In this document: positions 13,690 to 25,778 of the stretch, one piece after another
Layout: every line of letters starts with the position of its first letter
How positions within the stretch are numbered: position 1 is the first letter of the stretch
From: Cotesia glomerata
Taxonomy: Eukaryota; Arthropoda; Insecta; Hymenoptera; Braconidae
Length of the DNA stretch: 64,000 nt
Reading direction: 5' to 3'
NCBI RefSeq assembly: GCF_020080835.1
Contig: NC_058160.1
Coordinates: 4,715,515 to 4,779,514 of the forward strand
Notes under the pieces: model-generated
Databases searched by the model: none
Told to the model about the DNA's origin: nothing
What the model saw: the letters and a program-made list of their open reading frames with translations, nothing else
Position numbers and translations under genes: made by a program

Positions 13690-14072
13690 ACGCTTCACGT
13701 AATAATTACCGTAACTCCTATTCTTTCCCGCTTCACAGAATTATTTATATTTATAAAAATGCTTACCGTAAGATGGACGGTGTGGCTTAATGTATATAGA
13801 ATAAGCGAAAGGAAATTTAGTATAGAACGGATAGCTCAAATGGTAGAGTAGCCGACATGTCTTCGGAAGGTTCTGGGTTCGAATCCCAGTCCGAGCTATC
13901 TAATAATTTTTCTCGCATATTCTATAAACTCACATTAAGATGATTCTCTCCACATTCCTTTCTCAATCCTTTCCTACCAATATCCTGTTACGTGAATGTG
14001 GAACGCTTCACGTAATAATTACCGTCACCCCTATTCTTTCCCGCTTCACAGCATTATTTATATTTGTACTCT
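13690..14072 (+). mobile_element. tRNA-derived SINE, with duplicated tail
   Basis: The full tRNA-like head at about 13826-13899 has A box TAGCTCAAATGGTAGAG and B box GGGTTCGAATCCC. It is followed by the same body as in the 10634-11062 insert, ending CACAGCATTATTTATATTTG. The tail sequence (CGCTTCACGTAATAATTACC...) is present twice, at 13692-13753 and 14007-14069. The anticodon loop lacks T33 and the acceptor stem has mismatches, so it is not a working tRNA. Confidence 0.65.
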
Positions 14073-14509
14073 TCATTTATTAGTATAGATTTTTTAATAA
14101 ATATTTTTATCCGTCGAATCCCATTCTATCAATGTTGAAAATGAGCCGTTTTTAGCGTCTGCTGTAAAATTTTTTAAATGTGAGAGTGGTGTATTAGAAT
14201 GGCAGTATCGATATGTTAATTGATGTGCACATATTTTGGAAAATTTTTAAAAATATAAAATTATTTTTTGTCCTTCACTATAGTCTGATATGGTTACATG
14301 TGAAGATTGGTTACATAAGGCCATGTTAGAAAATTTTTCCATGGGAAATCAAAAATAGATCGGCTCAAAAATCGTTCATAGATGAAAAAATTAATTTGAT
14401 TAAAAAATAATATCTAGAACTAAGGACATAATTTAGAAGAGTTTTCTTTGAATATTGAAATTTCACTTAATTAAAAAAAAAGTGTGTGTGTACTTATGTA
14501 CGCACGTTA

Positions 14510-15620
14510 GAAGTTATACTTCTTCTGGCGTAACAAGATGAAAATCTTTCTAAATATTTTATCTATCGCATTATCTTACGTTTGTAGAAAAAACTACACT
14601 TATAATAGAAAAAAAGGTATTTAATACATTGAAAGTTTTATTATAACGCATTATCTAGTTAAATAAAGTTTATTGAAATATCATAAAAAAAATATTTCTA
14701 CATAATTAAAGAAATCTGGAAATCGGTTGACCGTGCAGGCCAACCCTAAAACTTCCTACTAAGTTTGCATTTCAAGCACCTTAAAATGTGTTTTTTAATT
14801 AATATTTGAGCTTTTCAAGCTCAAAGCACAGTTTTTCACATTTTGAGCTCGAAGAGCTCAAAATGTATTTATTAATCAACGATAACTTTTGAATGTGTTG
14901 TTCGATTTTTTTTTTAAAAAAGCATTCGACGCAGTTTTTAAAGCACAATAACTATAACTTTTGAATGCGTCGTTCAATTTTTATTTTCAAAAAAGCATTC
15001 GACGCAGTTTTTTAAGAACAAAAAATATATATATGGTTTTGTTATGATTTTTTCGCACGCTTTGGAGTTATTTAAAAGAAAAAATAAAAATTCAAATTTT
15101 TTTTTTATTTTCTTCGGAATGGCTTGATGAATTAACTCTTAATTCTAGTCAGATCTACGTTTTGATGGACCCTTTTGAATGACGTATCGTAGAACTCAAT
15201 CGGTTGATTCGTTTTTGAGAAACCGTGCGACAAAAATTTATTGAGACACACACACGGCCGGACACCTCGGCGGGAATAATCAGAATGGCTTCTTGGGATC
15301 TTAAAACGTGGACATCAGCTGAAAACTCGACTTTTGAAAATCAGACCGAAATCAATAACTTTCCATTATTAAAAATTTTTAATTTTCTTAGCGGGAAGTT
15401 AAAAATATATACTTATATGAAATATCGTGAATACAGTTGCCAGTTCTCACGCAAACATACGTAGATGTACTTATTTTTATTTTGTTGGTAACTTTTTTTA
15501 AAAAACTAAAATGTTGAGTAGCTAACTTCAGGGTGTCAGTTTTTCGTGACGGTGTGCGCGCGCATCGTAAAAATTTACCCTCATCATTTTTGCCTAACGC
15601 GCCAAAAAAAGTATAACTTC
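14510..15620. mobile_element. Inverted-repeat element bracketing CA-element copy 3
   Basis: GAAGTTATACTTCTTCTGGCG at 14511-14530 is mirrored by CGCGCCAAAAAAAGTATAACTTC ending at 15620. CA-element copy 3 (14714-15405) lies between, so it probably inserted into an older element. Confidence 0.45.
14714..15405 (+). mobile_element. CA-element copy 3 (diverged)
   Basis: Begins CGGTTGACCGTGCAGGCCAAC and ends TTTTCTTAGCGGGAAGTTAA. It has the GAGCTC palindrome (14846-14860) and a mere remnant of the CA tract (ACACACACAC near 15246), so it is older or never expanded. Confidence 0.75.
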
Positions 15621-16857
15621 AAAAATTTTGTAACTCGATAAAAAAGGATAAAATTTGTTATGTTTTCGGTCTAAGATTTCTTCCCTTTAATCAAATTAAT
15701 TTTTTAATCAATATATATCTAAAAAAATGCACGTAAAAATTTGCAAAAACTAACTTGTAAGAATTAATCTGCTCATTTCACTCTTATTAATTATCCTAAA
15801 TAAAATTTTCTCCATGTTAACAACTTGTAGAAACATTACATAAACTAAATTTTATAACTTCATTTAAAAGTTAACTGCTTTATGTCATCCCATTTTATTT
15901 CTTTACGACCTCTAATTAAAAGTAAAAAACTAATGAAAATTTCTTCCCCACATACTTAAAGTTTTTATGATTTTTTTCTTCATCCTGACCTTTTTTTAAT
16001 TGAATCAAATAACTTGGCTATCAAATCAACAAGTACCTTCCGGATTACTTGCTCATGAAAATCATAAGTCACGAGTAAAATTTTTTACGACTACTTAAAA
16101 AATAATAATGAACCACTGCTCGGAGTTACTTTGGAATGGATGGGATATTTCTCTAACACAAGCTTCTTAATGATCACAAAGATCGAGTATTGTAAACATC
16201 TAAAACCTCATAAAGCATTTTCTCATCTCAAACTAATAATAATAAGATCATCCGAAATAATTGGATTTGTAAAGCAAATCTTGATTTTTATGAGAAATTC
16301 TGAAGCTCTATAAAAATGTTAAATTGGCAGCAAAAGCTTAAGCACATAGCGTATGATTCTGACCGAATTCACATTTATTTTACTCCACAAGTAGCATTAC
16401 TTCTGCAACTTTCTATGTTGAGAGGGGCAGAGAGAGTAAGGGATAAAAGAAAATGAGGTAGAAAGAGCCAAGATAGAGTAATGGTTCACCCATACCGGGT
16501 CTAGCTAGCTGCTGCTGGTAGTAACAGTAATAGTAATAGTAGTACTACTCACCTCGGTACTTTCAAACTCGTTTCCTCGGTTCTCATCCTACTTTCAAGA
16601 TTTTCAAAAAGTCCGTACTATCCTTACTAGTTCATCCGACAAAGAATTTTCCTTAGTGCATACTGCAAACTCTTACTAGCAAAGCTTGAAAGACGAGCAT
16701 GAGTGCCATCCTCTATTTTAGAGTTTGAATTTTTATTATAAAATTCAAACCACAATAACTATATCTATATGTAAGGTATTCTTTAATGAATTAGAATGAA
16801 AACTACTGAAAAATTTCTTAATAAAGTTTGGAAAATCTCAAAATGAAAGATTTTTAA

Positions 16858-17196
16858 TGTTCATTTGATTGTTTTGCTGTTCATATCCATAATTATTCAA
16901 TGAAATAACAATTCACAGTTTGATGGAAATATTTATTCGATGTTTATTTAAATTTTCACAACGTTTCGTCGGTTTCCCGACTTCCTCAGGTACTAGAACA
17001 ATTAAATACAAAGTACTTTACAATAATATTCTTATAATAACATTACAAAAAATTATCATAACTTTGTATAACTTCGACAGTATAAACTTAACTCAAAAAT
17101 TAAATTTATGACTAAGTCTAAGAATACATCAAAACACATACCTCAATTAGTAAACATCAATTGTTAAAATCATGTTTTTTTGTTCATTTGATTGTT
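16858..17196 (-). mobile_element. Penelope-like or retrozyme-like insertion with 16-bp duplications
   Basis: TGTTCATTTGATTGTT occurs at 16858-16873 and again at 17181-17196, enclosing 307 bp. The insert contains, on the minus strand, a hammerhead-ribozyme-like core (16960-16992). Hammerhead ribozymes in animal terminal repeats are known from Penelope-like elements and retrozymes. No coding sequence is present. Confidence 0.55.
16960..16992 (-). ncRNA. Hammerhead-ribozyme-like core
   Basis: Minus-strand order: CTGAGGA (the conserved CUGANGA), a 5-bp stem II GTCGG/CCGAC with a GAAA loop, then GAAAC. This is the exact order of the catalytic core. Stem III would be extremely short (AC/GT), as in dimer-type Penelope hammerheads, with a GTT cleavage triplet. 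Stem I pairing visible to me is weak (three pairs), so activity is unproven. Confidence 0.5.
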
Positions 17197-17201
17197 AAAA
17201 C

Positions 17202-18070
17202 AAAAAAAATTAGAAAAACGGTTGACCCTGAAGGCCATCCCTGCAACTTCCCGCTAATTCCATAAATAGGCGCTTAAAATTGCACTTATGACGTTTTTGA
17301 GCTCTTCGAGCTCAAAAATACAATTTATGTGTTATTTTGAGCTCTTTGAGCCCAAAGAGAAAGCTTTGCTATGCTTTTGAGCTCTTCAAGTTTAAAAGTC
17401 TTATCAAAATTCGATGAAACACGATTTTTCTAATTTTCAAACTGCTGTAACTTTTTAATAAATCAACCGATTTTCACGCGGTAGGCGGCAATCGATGTGG
17501 TTTTTTGAGCTCTATAAAAATTTAGAACAAAAAAATTGATCTAATGAAAAATTTCGGAGTTATTACAAAAAAACACTTTTTTCGATTTTTTTCGACAACG
17601 ATATCTCACGAACGCATCAACCGATTCTGACGCTCTATGTGGCGATCGATGCGGGTTTTCAAGGTTAAAAGCTAATTAGTTTCTGAAGTTGATCGGTTCA
17701 GCCAATTCGAAGATATTTAAAAAAAAATGAAAAAAAAACAACTTTTTTTTGTCACTTTTTTGCAATTTCTCGAAATCTACGGGTCCGAATCGGTTCCAAC
17801 TTACAGAAAATCTAAGTTTGGCGAAGCCCTTTCGAATGACACCAACCGCGATGAAATCGGTCGAGCCGTTCAAAAGTTACGAGAAGTTTACACACACACA
17901 CACACATACATACATACAGACGTAGTGACACCCTCGCGGGGATAGTCAGGGAAGCTTCCTAGGACCTCAAAACGTCGAGATCCGATGAAAACTCGATTTT
18001 TGAAAAACGGGGTAAAACCAATATCTTCCCGATTTTTGAAAATTTTCAATTTTCTTAGCGGGAAATTAAA
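17202..18070 (+). mobile_element. CA-element copy 4
   Basis: Begins right after the Penelope-like duplication with TTAGAAAAACGGTTGACCC and ends TTTTCTTAGCGGGAAATTAA. It contains GAGCTC palindromes, two GATCGATGYGG modules and only a short CA tract (17891-17906) before the GACGTAGTGACACCCTCGCG block. Confidence 0.85.
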
Positions 18071-18138
18071 ATCATTGTAAAGCATTATTCAATTCTTCGC
18101 ATTTTGGACAAGAATTAAAAAAATTTTACCTTTTAGCT

Positions 18139-18240
18139 TTTTATTTATTTATTTCCTTTTATACAACCCAACAGCCAAATGGCCAGTAGCAGAGTCTCTG
18201 AATAAGATTATAAAATGAGCATAGTTAAACTTGAGGACTA
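18139..18240 (-). mobile_element. Possible non-LTR retroelement 3' end
   Basis: Minus-strand sequence ends in AAATAAATAAATAAAA after a GGGTTGTATAAAAGG stretch; A/TAAA-tailed ends like this are usual for LINE fragments. No coding part remains. Confidence 0.35.
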
Positions 18241-18550
18241 AATGTGCTGTACAATTAATGCATAAATAAAAGTTAAAAAAAAAGAAATTTTTATAGGTAT
18301 TAAAAAATAAGATTACACTAATGATATGAGGGATAAAACGCAAGTAAAAGTACTTACAAGATACAATAGGTATAAGTACGAATAGTATCAATTATTATTC
18401 ATGGATTATACTAAATTGAAAAAAAATACTAACATGAATTCACTAAGAGATACTAACAAGCTTTAACAAGGGAAGAAATTTTCGATTATGCAATTGATAA
18501 ATTATTGGAAATTGCATGATTAATCTTCATCGAATTATCTGTGCAATGGT

Positions 18551-18612
18551 AGATAGGGTAGAAGCACCTTTTGTGGACACTACACCGTTTTTGGACATTT
18601 GATGTTTAAATT
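18551..18612 (+). repeat. Fragment of the 33146-33390 element
   Basis: AGGGTAGAAGCACCTTTTGTGGACACTACACCG matches the end of that element apart from several substitutions. Confidence 0.5.
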
Positions 18613-21600
18613 GTTGTATAGTTAATTTATAAACGCTATAACATCGTAAATTTTGTTTGTATAAATGCAAGCATTTAAAAATTATAAAAGAATATTATTT
18701 CAACATTACAATTCTCTGCACAATGATTTGATTTCAAAACACTCTTTAATGCTTCGCATTTTCAGTCGTGCAATTCGACTTTTAAAAATTTATATTTTAA
18801 TTAATGATTTTTAATTTTTTGACGTGTTTAAATATTTCGTATTAGATAGAATTTAAACATTGAATTTTGAATTCTTTCATTCATAATCACTGTTTTGAAT
18901 TAATTATATTTAGAAAATTAAAAACAGGCTACTAAATTTTTACTCACGCTTTTTTGATTAACTATTACTGCTAACCTAAAAATTTTAATAACTAATCCCA
19001 TAAAAAATTTACTCGTTAAGACTTTGATGAAAATTTCAAAGATAATCCTCCAGAATTAAAGATGCAAATTTAAAACAGCGTGCTCTAGAATATACTCTAC
19101 TCATCTCTTTATATATATTGCTAGCCTCGAGTTATCAATTTCTTAGTGCAGGTGTATCATCTATGTATAGAATTTTTCTCATCATCTATTATGGAATAAA
19201 TTCCGAGGAACACGGACTTTATTTGGACACCTATCTCACATGACAAGATGAATTTATATGTATAGAAATGGAGGTTTGAGGGGTGATCCGCCTCCGCTAG
19301 TCATAAAACAAAATTTTTCGCCTCTATTTTCATCTTACAACTTATTTCTACCACTCGATGTCTTGATCGCACTTTGCGTCGAAGATAAATGATGTATGAT
19401 ATACATTGAGCCTACTCAAAAATTGATTTTTCTCCGCAACAGCATTTTCTGACTCTAGATATTTTTTCACGGCTTATCGTTTTATTTTTACATCATTTCC
19501 CGTCAGTTATATTATCATGAAAGTCACGTTATTATCATGTGGGATGAAAGTCTCAGGGAATTCGTAGCTGTTGTTTTTGAAATGCTATGAAAACGGTGTG
19601 GGAGTAGAAAGAGATTTTCTCGACTATTCACACTAGAAAAAAGGGCAACTTTTATTAGTTTTTGTTTGAAAAAATGAAAGTACATTCTGAATTATAATCA
19701 TGTATGTTATTTCTCAAATATTTTTCTTAAGTTACAGATAAATCTGTTTTAATTCTTTACCAACCTTACTAATTCGAATACCTTGTTAAAGTTTATGTTT
19801 TCCTCTTTTTACGAAAAATATGTAAAGAATTGAAAAAAAATTTTTTTGTTAAAAAATTAAAAAAAAAACATCATTATTACGTCTATAGGAAGCTTCATTT
19901 ATTAACATTTTATATAACTAAGATGACAGTTTTTGAATTTTTTACATTTTATGCAAAAGTATAATCTATCGCACAAATAAATTAAATAAAATCAGTTTTT
20001 AAATGAATAAATGCATTAACTAACGTAATTAACATAATACATCGTATATTGTTGTGCTTAAGAAACATATGGTTATATTATAATTTTTAAATGAGTAAAT
20101 GCTTTTACTCTCACTTGCCTCATTATAATGTGACTGATTCATTATTTGATTACGATATTATGCGAAATACTCTCATGGCTCGGCTAATATTTTTAATTTT
20201 TCTAATGTTATTTAATTGTTTTAATACTTAGAGTTATAAATTGTCGATAGTACCAGAGTATTAGTCTTCCTGAAATAATTTTTCAATTTTTTACAATACC
20301 TAACTGGCGAATTTATACAGGTTCAAAGGTTCAAACAGTTCTGAGTTTAACAGCTTGGAACTATTGGACTGGATTATATGTCTTATATTTATTGATACAC
20401 TCAACTTGGAATCTTTAGAAATTCTGGTCATGCTTCTTGTGTTATACCCTTCTTTATCGACGAACGTTTAAGATTTATAAATACCAATGATTGGCTCTGA
20501 GCTTATTGTACGGCAACCATAAAAATAAGTTAGTGTTCTCCACCTTCAATGTGAAGTACTTCATTGGTCTTCATCATTTCAAAATGAAAGGCAAAAAAAA
20601 AATAAAATGAAATAAGAACAATCTAAAAAGTTTCAATTTTAACATCTTTTTCAATCAATTCGGAAATGATTTGAGTTTTTCTCAAGGATCTCCAATTAAA
20701 TTTCCAGCAAAAAATGAAATCAACATTTAATCAAGGATAAATTCACCAAAAATTTAAACTTTTACTTTAATTTATTTTTCTGTGCGTGATCTCTAATAAT
20801 GGTCTTTAGATCATGTTTCATTAATTTTTTGATTAAATCTTACCACTAAGTAATCATCAAACTTGTAATTGATCGCCTGATTTCGTAAAAAATTACATAT
20901 TATTCTTAAGTCGTATATTTTGAACATTTCGTGTTATTCTAAATGAGAGTTCAAATAATTTCAGAAAATAATTAATACTCTTATTGTTCTATCCATAACT
21001 TAATTGAAGATCTATAACACATCAATTTCTGATATATACGTCACTAATTAATCACAATAATGCGGTACAGCGAAATCCTACGGAACTTTTTTGACACGTA
21101 ATTATAATAATGATTAATTGAGGCCAGAAGAAATTCATTAAAAATAATAACGATATCCTATAATAATAAGAGTAGTTAACTTAAAAATAATTAACCACAA
21201 TATAAAAAATGGTATCATAATTATCCACGTGAGTTGGAAATTCTCATTAAAATGCGGTTCATTATTCGCTAAAATTTTACTAATTGTCATTATTTTTGTG
21301 CTTATTCTATAAATAAATCATCCAAACAGTTCTCAAATAATTAAAATAAATCGGTAATTATTATAATGGAAATAATGACTCCATCAGATTTTCGACGATA
21401 TTATTGAAATTGTCTAATCGGATTAGTCGGCTCTCTTTTTTATTCTACTTATTTTTTAATTGAATAAAAGATTACGAAGAAGTTCATTTTCTTCTAATTA
21501 TCTTTGAGATAAAAAAGAAATAATTGATCCTTGGAAGAAATGTTTCATTATAGCAGATGACTGAATTATCTGTTTTATAAGTAACCGACGGGAATCTTAC

Positions 21601-24170
21601 AAATTTCCTTTGAAGACAGAAAACTTCTTAATTTTTTAAAAAATTACATTGCAGGTAATTTTACAAATAAAATTATGAACAAATTGAAAAGCCTCAGATA
21701 ATTCACAAACTTTTTCAATCAAAACTTTGATTTTCGATGGTTAATTTTAATCACAGCAACAATAACAATAAAACTATAGTAATAGTAATAAAACTACCTA
21801 CGCATTAATCAACAGTTTAAAGACTTTAAAACATTTGAATTTGTTGCGTGATGATAGTGCACTTGTCATTGAGGTTGCTTAGAACCCCATTCACTTTGGC
21901 CTGTTGGCCGTAAGCCAGCTTTTTCATCACGACATTTTTTGTACTCTTGTCACTTTTCACAACATGTCCCTTTCCCTGGTTAGAACGGAAAAACTGCTTT
22001 TTTACGCATAATAGATAATTGACAGACGCGGCTGTTGCCATCCATAAATAACTCTTTCAATTTATTTTCATAAAAAATCATCAAAAAACTCTGATTGATC
22101 TACAATCACTGGCTAAAAATCCTAAAAATACCTAAATGACCTTTTTTTGCAATCATCTTCTCGTTATTTTTTTTCTTCATCAATCAAGATTGTAGTTTCT
22201 ATAATGTTCACTTGTAATGTTAGCAAGTGTGCGTTTAAATTTTGTTATTTATGAAAGTCTCCAAATAGATTTCTAAAGAAAAAAAATTAATGTATTACAA
22301 AATTATTTTACGGAAACGTATTAACTAAACTATTATTTTCTAATTATCTTCTGTAGGGTCCCAAAAATTTTATTCGACAGAATTTACATTGATTTTATAA
22401 GAAATTTTTGAGAAAAAATATTTCGATGAAGCCCGTATCGCTAAATTCGTCGAAAGTGGTGGTTTTTAACCTTAGATCTTGTGGGTTGAAATAGTTTTTT
22501 AGGAAAATCCTGACTAACATAAATCCCAAGACTACTGTATTAATGTAAGTTTTTGCAAATTTTATTATTTGTAGGTTTTAAAGCTATAAAAAAATTATTC
22601 GCCCCTCTGAGGTCAATAGAGCCACTCCTAAAATCAACTATTGTAGAAAAATAAAAAATGAAGATATCAAAGGCGATACCGCTTGGTCTTTCGAACCAAA
22701 AAAATTTTCGTTCTTAAATTTTTTTTAATAAAAAGAACAAACTTACTTTTAGATTAGAAATACATTTAAGTGTTGTTCTGGTTGTTGCAAAAAGGCGATG
22801 AATTTTTTTTTAGCATTATTATATCAAAATAATCACGTCGATAAAAAATCAGATGGATGTCCTTATTCATCTTTAAAGTAATTTTTTTTCCATCATGGAT
22901 GATTTTAGAGTTGGTTCCAGTGACTCCAAAGGGGCGAAAAACTTTTTATTGCTTGAGAGCTTCCAAATAATAACATGTGAAAAATTCACGTTTACATATT
23001 AGTTGAATGCTTTCATATTTAAAAAATTAATTTTTTCTGTCGTAGACTTTTCTACCATTTTCAATTACTTTAATGTATTCTTCGGAATCGAAAGTGTATT
23101 AGAATTTAATCTCCCTGTTGTTGGATCGATGGCTATGAATAGAAAAAACGAAAACTATTAGACGAAAGAAATTGTCCTGAATTTAAATATATTCTGTATA
23201 TTTAACACTAAATTAAAAACGTTGTGAGTAAAAAGTCTCGGCGTGATAACAGATCATTAAAACACTTAGAGCCAAAATTTATTATTCTAAATTGAAGTTT
23301 CTTAAAGTGTGAAAGAGATTGTAGAAAGAGGAAAGATTGGATTTGCGCCAAAAAAGGAGACTGTTAATCAAATAACCGGATACAGGTTACAGGAAAATAT
23401 ATTACGGCTATTTTTTATATTCTTTCGGCGAGTACATACTCTAAAAGGAAGGGTCTGACAAAAATTGTACGTGACGATTTAGGGATCGAACAAAGTAGGT
23501 AACTGGGGAAAGTAGGCAAGGAAGTTGAGGAGACAATCTGCGATGTCGCTGTAATAGTAACCTGAAACTGTCGAGTATAATTAGAGTTGTGCCAGGCTAT
23601 TCGGGGTGGCACGAAAGGGCCATTGCACGCGATATCACTAAAATTGCTATTTCTTTTATTTTCTTTATTACTATCATCATTACTTTATACTTATCCTGCT
23701 GCTTCTACTTCTTCTTTATCATCACCATTATTATTATTTTTATTATTATTACCATCATATAATTATCATTATCATTGTTTTTATTGTTATAAATATTTAT
23801 TTATTTATTATAGATTTACCAAAATAACTCTATACTGTTCAATCAGATCAAAGACTCGTTTGATTTATTATTCACACTATTATTTACAAATTTTCATCGT
23901 TTGAAGCGTCAATTATTCTTTAATTATTTTATAGATATAAAAACCAATACCGCATAACTTTAAAAAAATAAATTATTTTACTTTTAAAGAATTTTCAAGC
24001 AAACACTTCCTTTCAGATCACAATTATTGCAATTTTTACTTTTTCTATGCTATAATAGTACAAGGTATTATTTCCAATATTAAACTTAGTATTACTATCG
24101 ATATTTTACCATTCGTAAAAATTTTTTTTTATGTAACCTGTTTTTTATGTAACCTGTTATGTCTATATTT
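18613..24170. other. AT-rich intergenic sequence
   Basis: Five kilobases without clear repeats or exons. A 71-codon minus-strand frame at 21826-22041 is the only candidate coding stretch (listed separately). GC-richer patches at about 23400-23640 show no splice or frame support. Confidence 0.5.
21826..22041 (-). CDS. Small unrecognised open frame, doubtful
   Basis: 71 codons beginning MATAASVNYLLCVKKQFFRS, rich in Lys, Asn and Gln, without low-complexity runs. It differs from most frames here in not being built from a repeat, and its DNA is less AT-rich than its flanks. I recognise no family. It may be an exon, a processed-gene remnant or chance. Confidence 0.2.
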   Translation of the reverse strand: MATAASVNYLLCVKKQFFRSNQGKGHVVKSDKSTKNVVMKKLAYGQQAKVNGVLSNLNDKCTIITQQIQMF

Positions 24171-24177
24171 ATGGTCC

Positions 24178-25151
24178 TACACGGAGAAAAAATTTTGCTA
24201 TAGAAACTCTATAGTAGTTAGTTAGTTGTAAAAAGTTCCAGTAGGTTAACGTTTTCTTATGGTAACAATACCGTTTGGCTCCTGCAACTCTACATCATTG
24301 AGCTCTGAGAGCTAAACGTTATTTACCTCTCACAACTCTACAGGATCGTTCTGAGACTAACAAATTTTTGAAAGTCTGTTTAATAATTTTTTTTACGATT
24401 TAGCATTGATAATTTAATAAATAAATGCGGCAGAATGAATTTATATTGCCAAAAATAATTGTATATGACAAATAAGAATAGTATTATAATAGAAATAAAA
24501 TAATAATAGAACTGATATTACAAATAAAAATTATTTGAAAATAAAAATATGGTCGTCACAAAATTATCTTATTTTCTTAATTATATCAATAAATATTGGA
24601 CATAAAATCACTACCGTATATGCACAAGAAAAGATAAATAAACGAAAACAAATTTTATTTTGTGTTAAATGGAGTCTTTTAAATGTATTCCGATAACTTA
24701 TTACTTAATATCACAATATATTCAACTAATAAATTAAATTAACAGTCACTGCAAATGAACCTTGAAAAACCATAAATACAAAACTGTTCTAACGAAATTC
24801 AATTTGATAAAAAAAAAAAAAACCTATTTCCTTAAATAAATAAATAAACTGGAAACTTAATTGTTCTCATATATTTTTAATAATATGGATGAGTAACAAA
24901 ATAATTCTGTTTGTCATTTTAGAAGGTTATAAAATATGTCAGCGCACTCCACTACTGCGCAACGTAGAGCGCTCCCAACTATACCGTTTGGCTCTGAGAA
25001 CAATCCCGTAGAGCTCTGAGAGCTCAACAACATTGAGTTATCAGAACTTAATAACATTTTGTTACTGTAACTCTACAACGAACAGTAAACTGTGTATAGT
25101 TGTGGTAACTCTACAGTTAGGTTACCAGAACGAAATTTTTTTTTTCGTGTA
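24178..25151 (+). mobile_element. TACACGG element, complete copy
   Basis: 974 bp from TACACGGAGAAAAAATTTTG to AATTTTTTTTTTCGTGTA, with short inverted ends. Inside are mirrored modules: TACCGTTTGGCTC near both ends, GAGCTCTGAGAGCT (24299-24312 and 25011-25024) and ACTCTACA. No protein is encoded. It interrupts a dispersed repeat also found at 55430-55565. Confidence 0.8.
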
Positions 25152-25154
25152 TCA

Positions 25155-25310
25155 TATCTGATAGTCAAATATCGTTGTATACAATTTTTTCGTCCAAAAG
25201 TAGTATTGAAATTTTCCGACAGATGGCGCATGATCGCTGGATTGTCTCCTTACAAGAGAGTTAAGTTTGAGATTTTATTAAACCCAAAAATATTAATTTA
25301 TTTAATTTTT
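25155..25310 (+). repeat. Dispersed repeat shared with 55430-55565
   Basis: The two stretches share wording such as GTAATATTGAAATTTTC / GTAATATTAAAAATTTTC, GGCGCATGAT / GGACGCATGATT and CTCCTTACAAGAGAGTTAA. Confidence 0.6.
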
Positions 25311-25597
25311 TAAGGAGGTTGTCTGACATTGATTTTTAATTCAATAAACTATTATAACGATTTTTGCATTATAAAACATGTCAATTGTCGTAATTAGGTC
25401 TAGAAAATATAAAAATTGTTATAAATTATTTTTTTAATCTCATTTACAGCCTGATATAGATAGATAGATAGAAAAATTTATTTGATCCTAGAGTTCTAAG
25501 CTCCTTCAGGACCATATAGCCATATTGGACCATACAAAATTTTTCCAAAGGCTATTTTCGTAAAATGAAAACATTTTTCGTATTTTGGCAAGAAAAA

Positions 25598-25778
25598 TAC
25601 ACAATAAAAAATTTTGCGTCATTGCGTCAAAAAATTTTGTGTTAAATATTTAACACTTTTTTGTGTTAATTTAACACAATAAATATTAAATCAACACAAA
25701 AAAGTGTTAAATGTTTAACACAAAAATTTTTAAGACTAAGTTTTTTGACGCAATGACGCAAAATTTTTTACTGTGTAG
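25598..25778. mobile_element. 181-bp palindromic MITE
   Basis: TACACAATAAAAAATTTTGC and GCAAAATTTTTTACTGTGTA are the ends; the whole unit folds on itself through TTTGACGCAATGACGC and the TTAAACACAAAA/TTTTGTGTTAAA modules. A diverged copy is at 41625-41777. Confidence 0.75.

Noticed and set aside
13826..13899. tRNA gene
   Set aside because: Internal promoter boxes are good, but the anticodon loop lacks T33, the acceptor stem is mismatched and the same sequence recurs with a SINE body.
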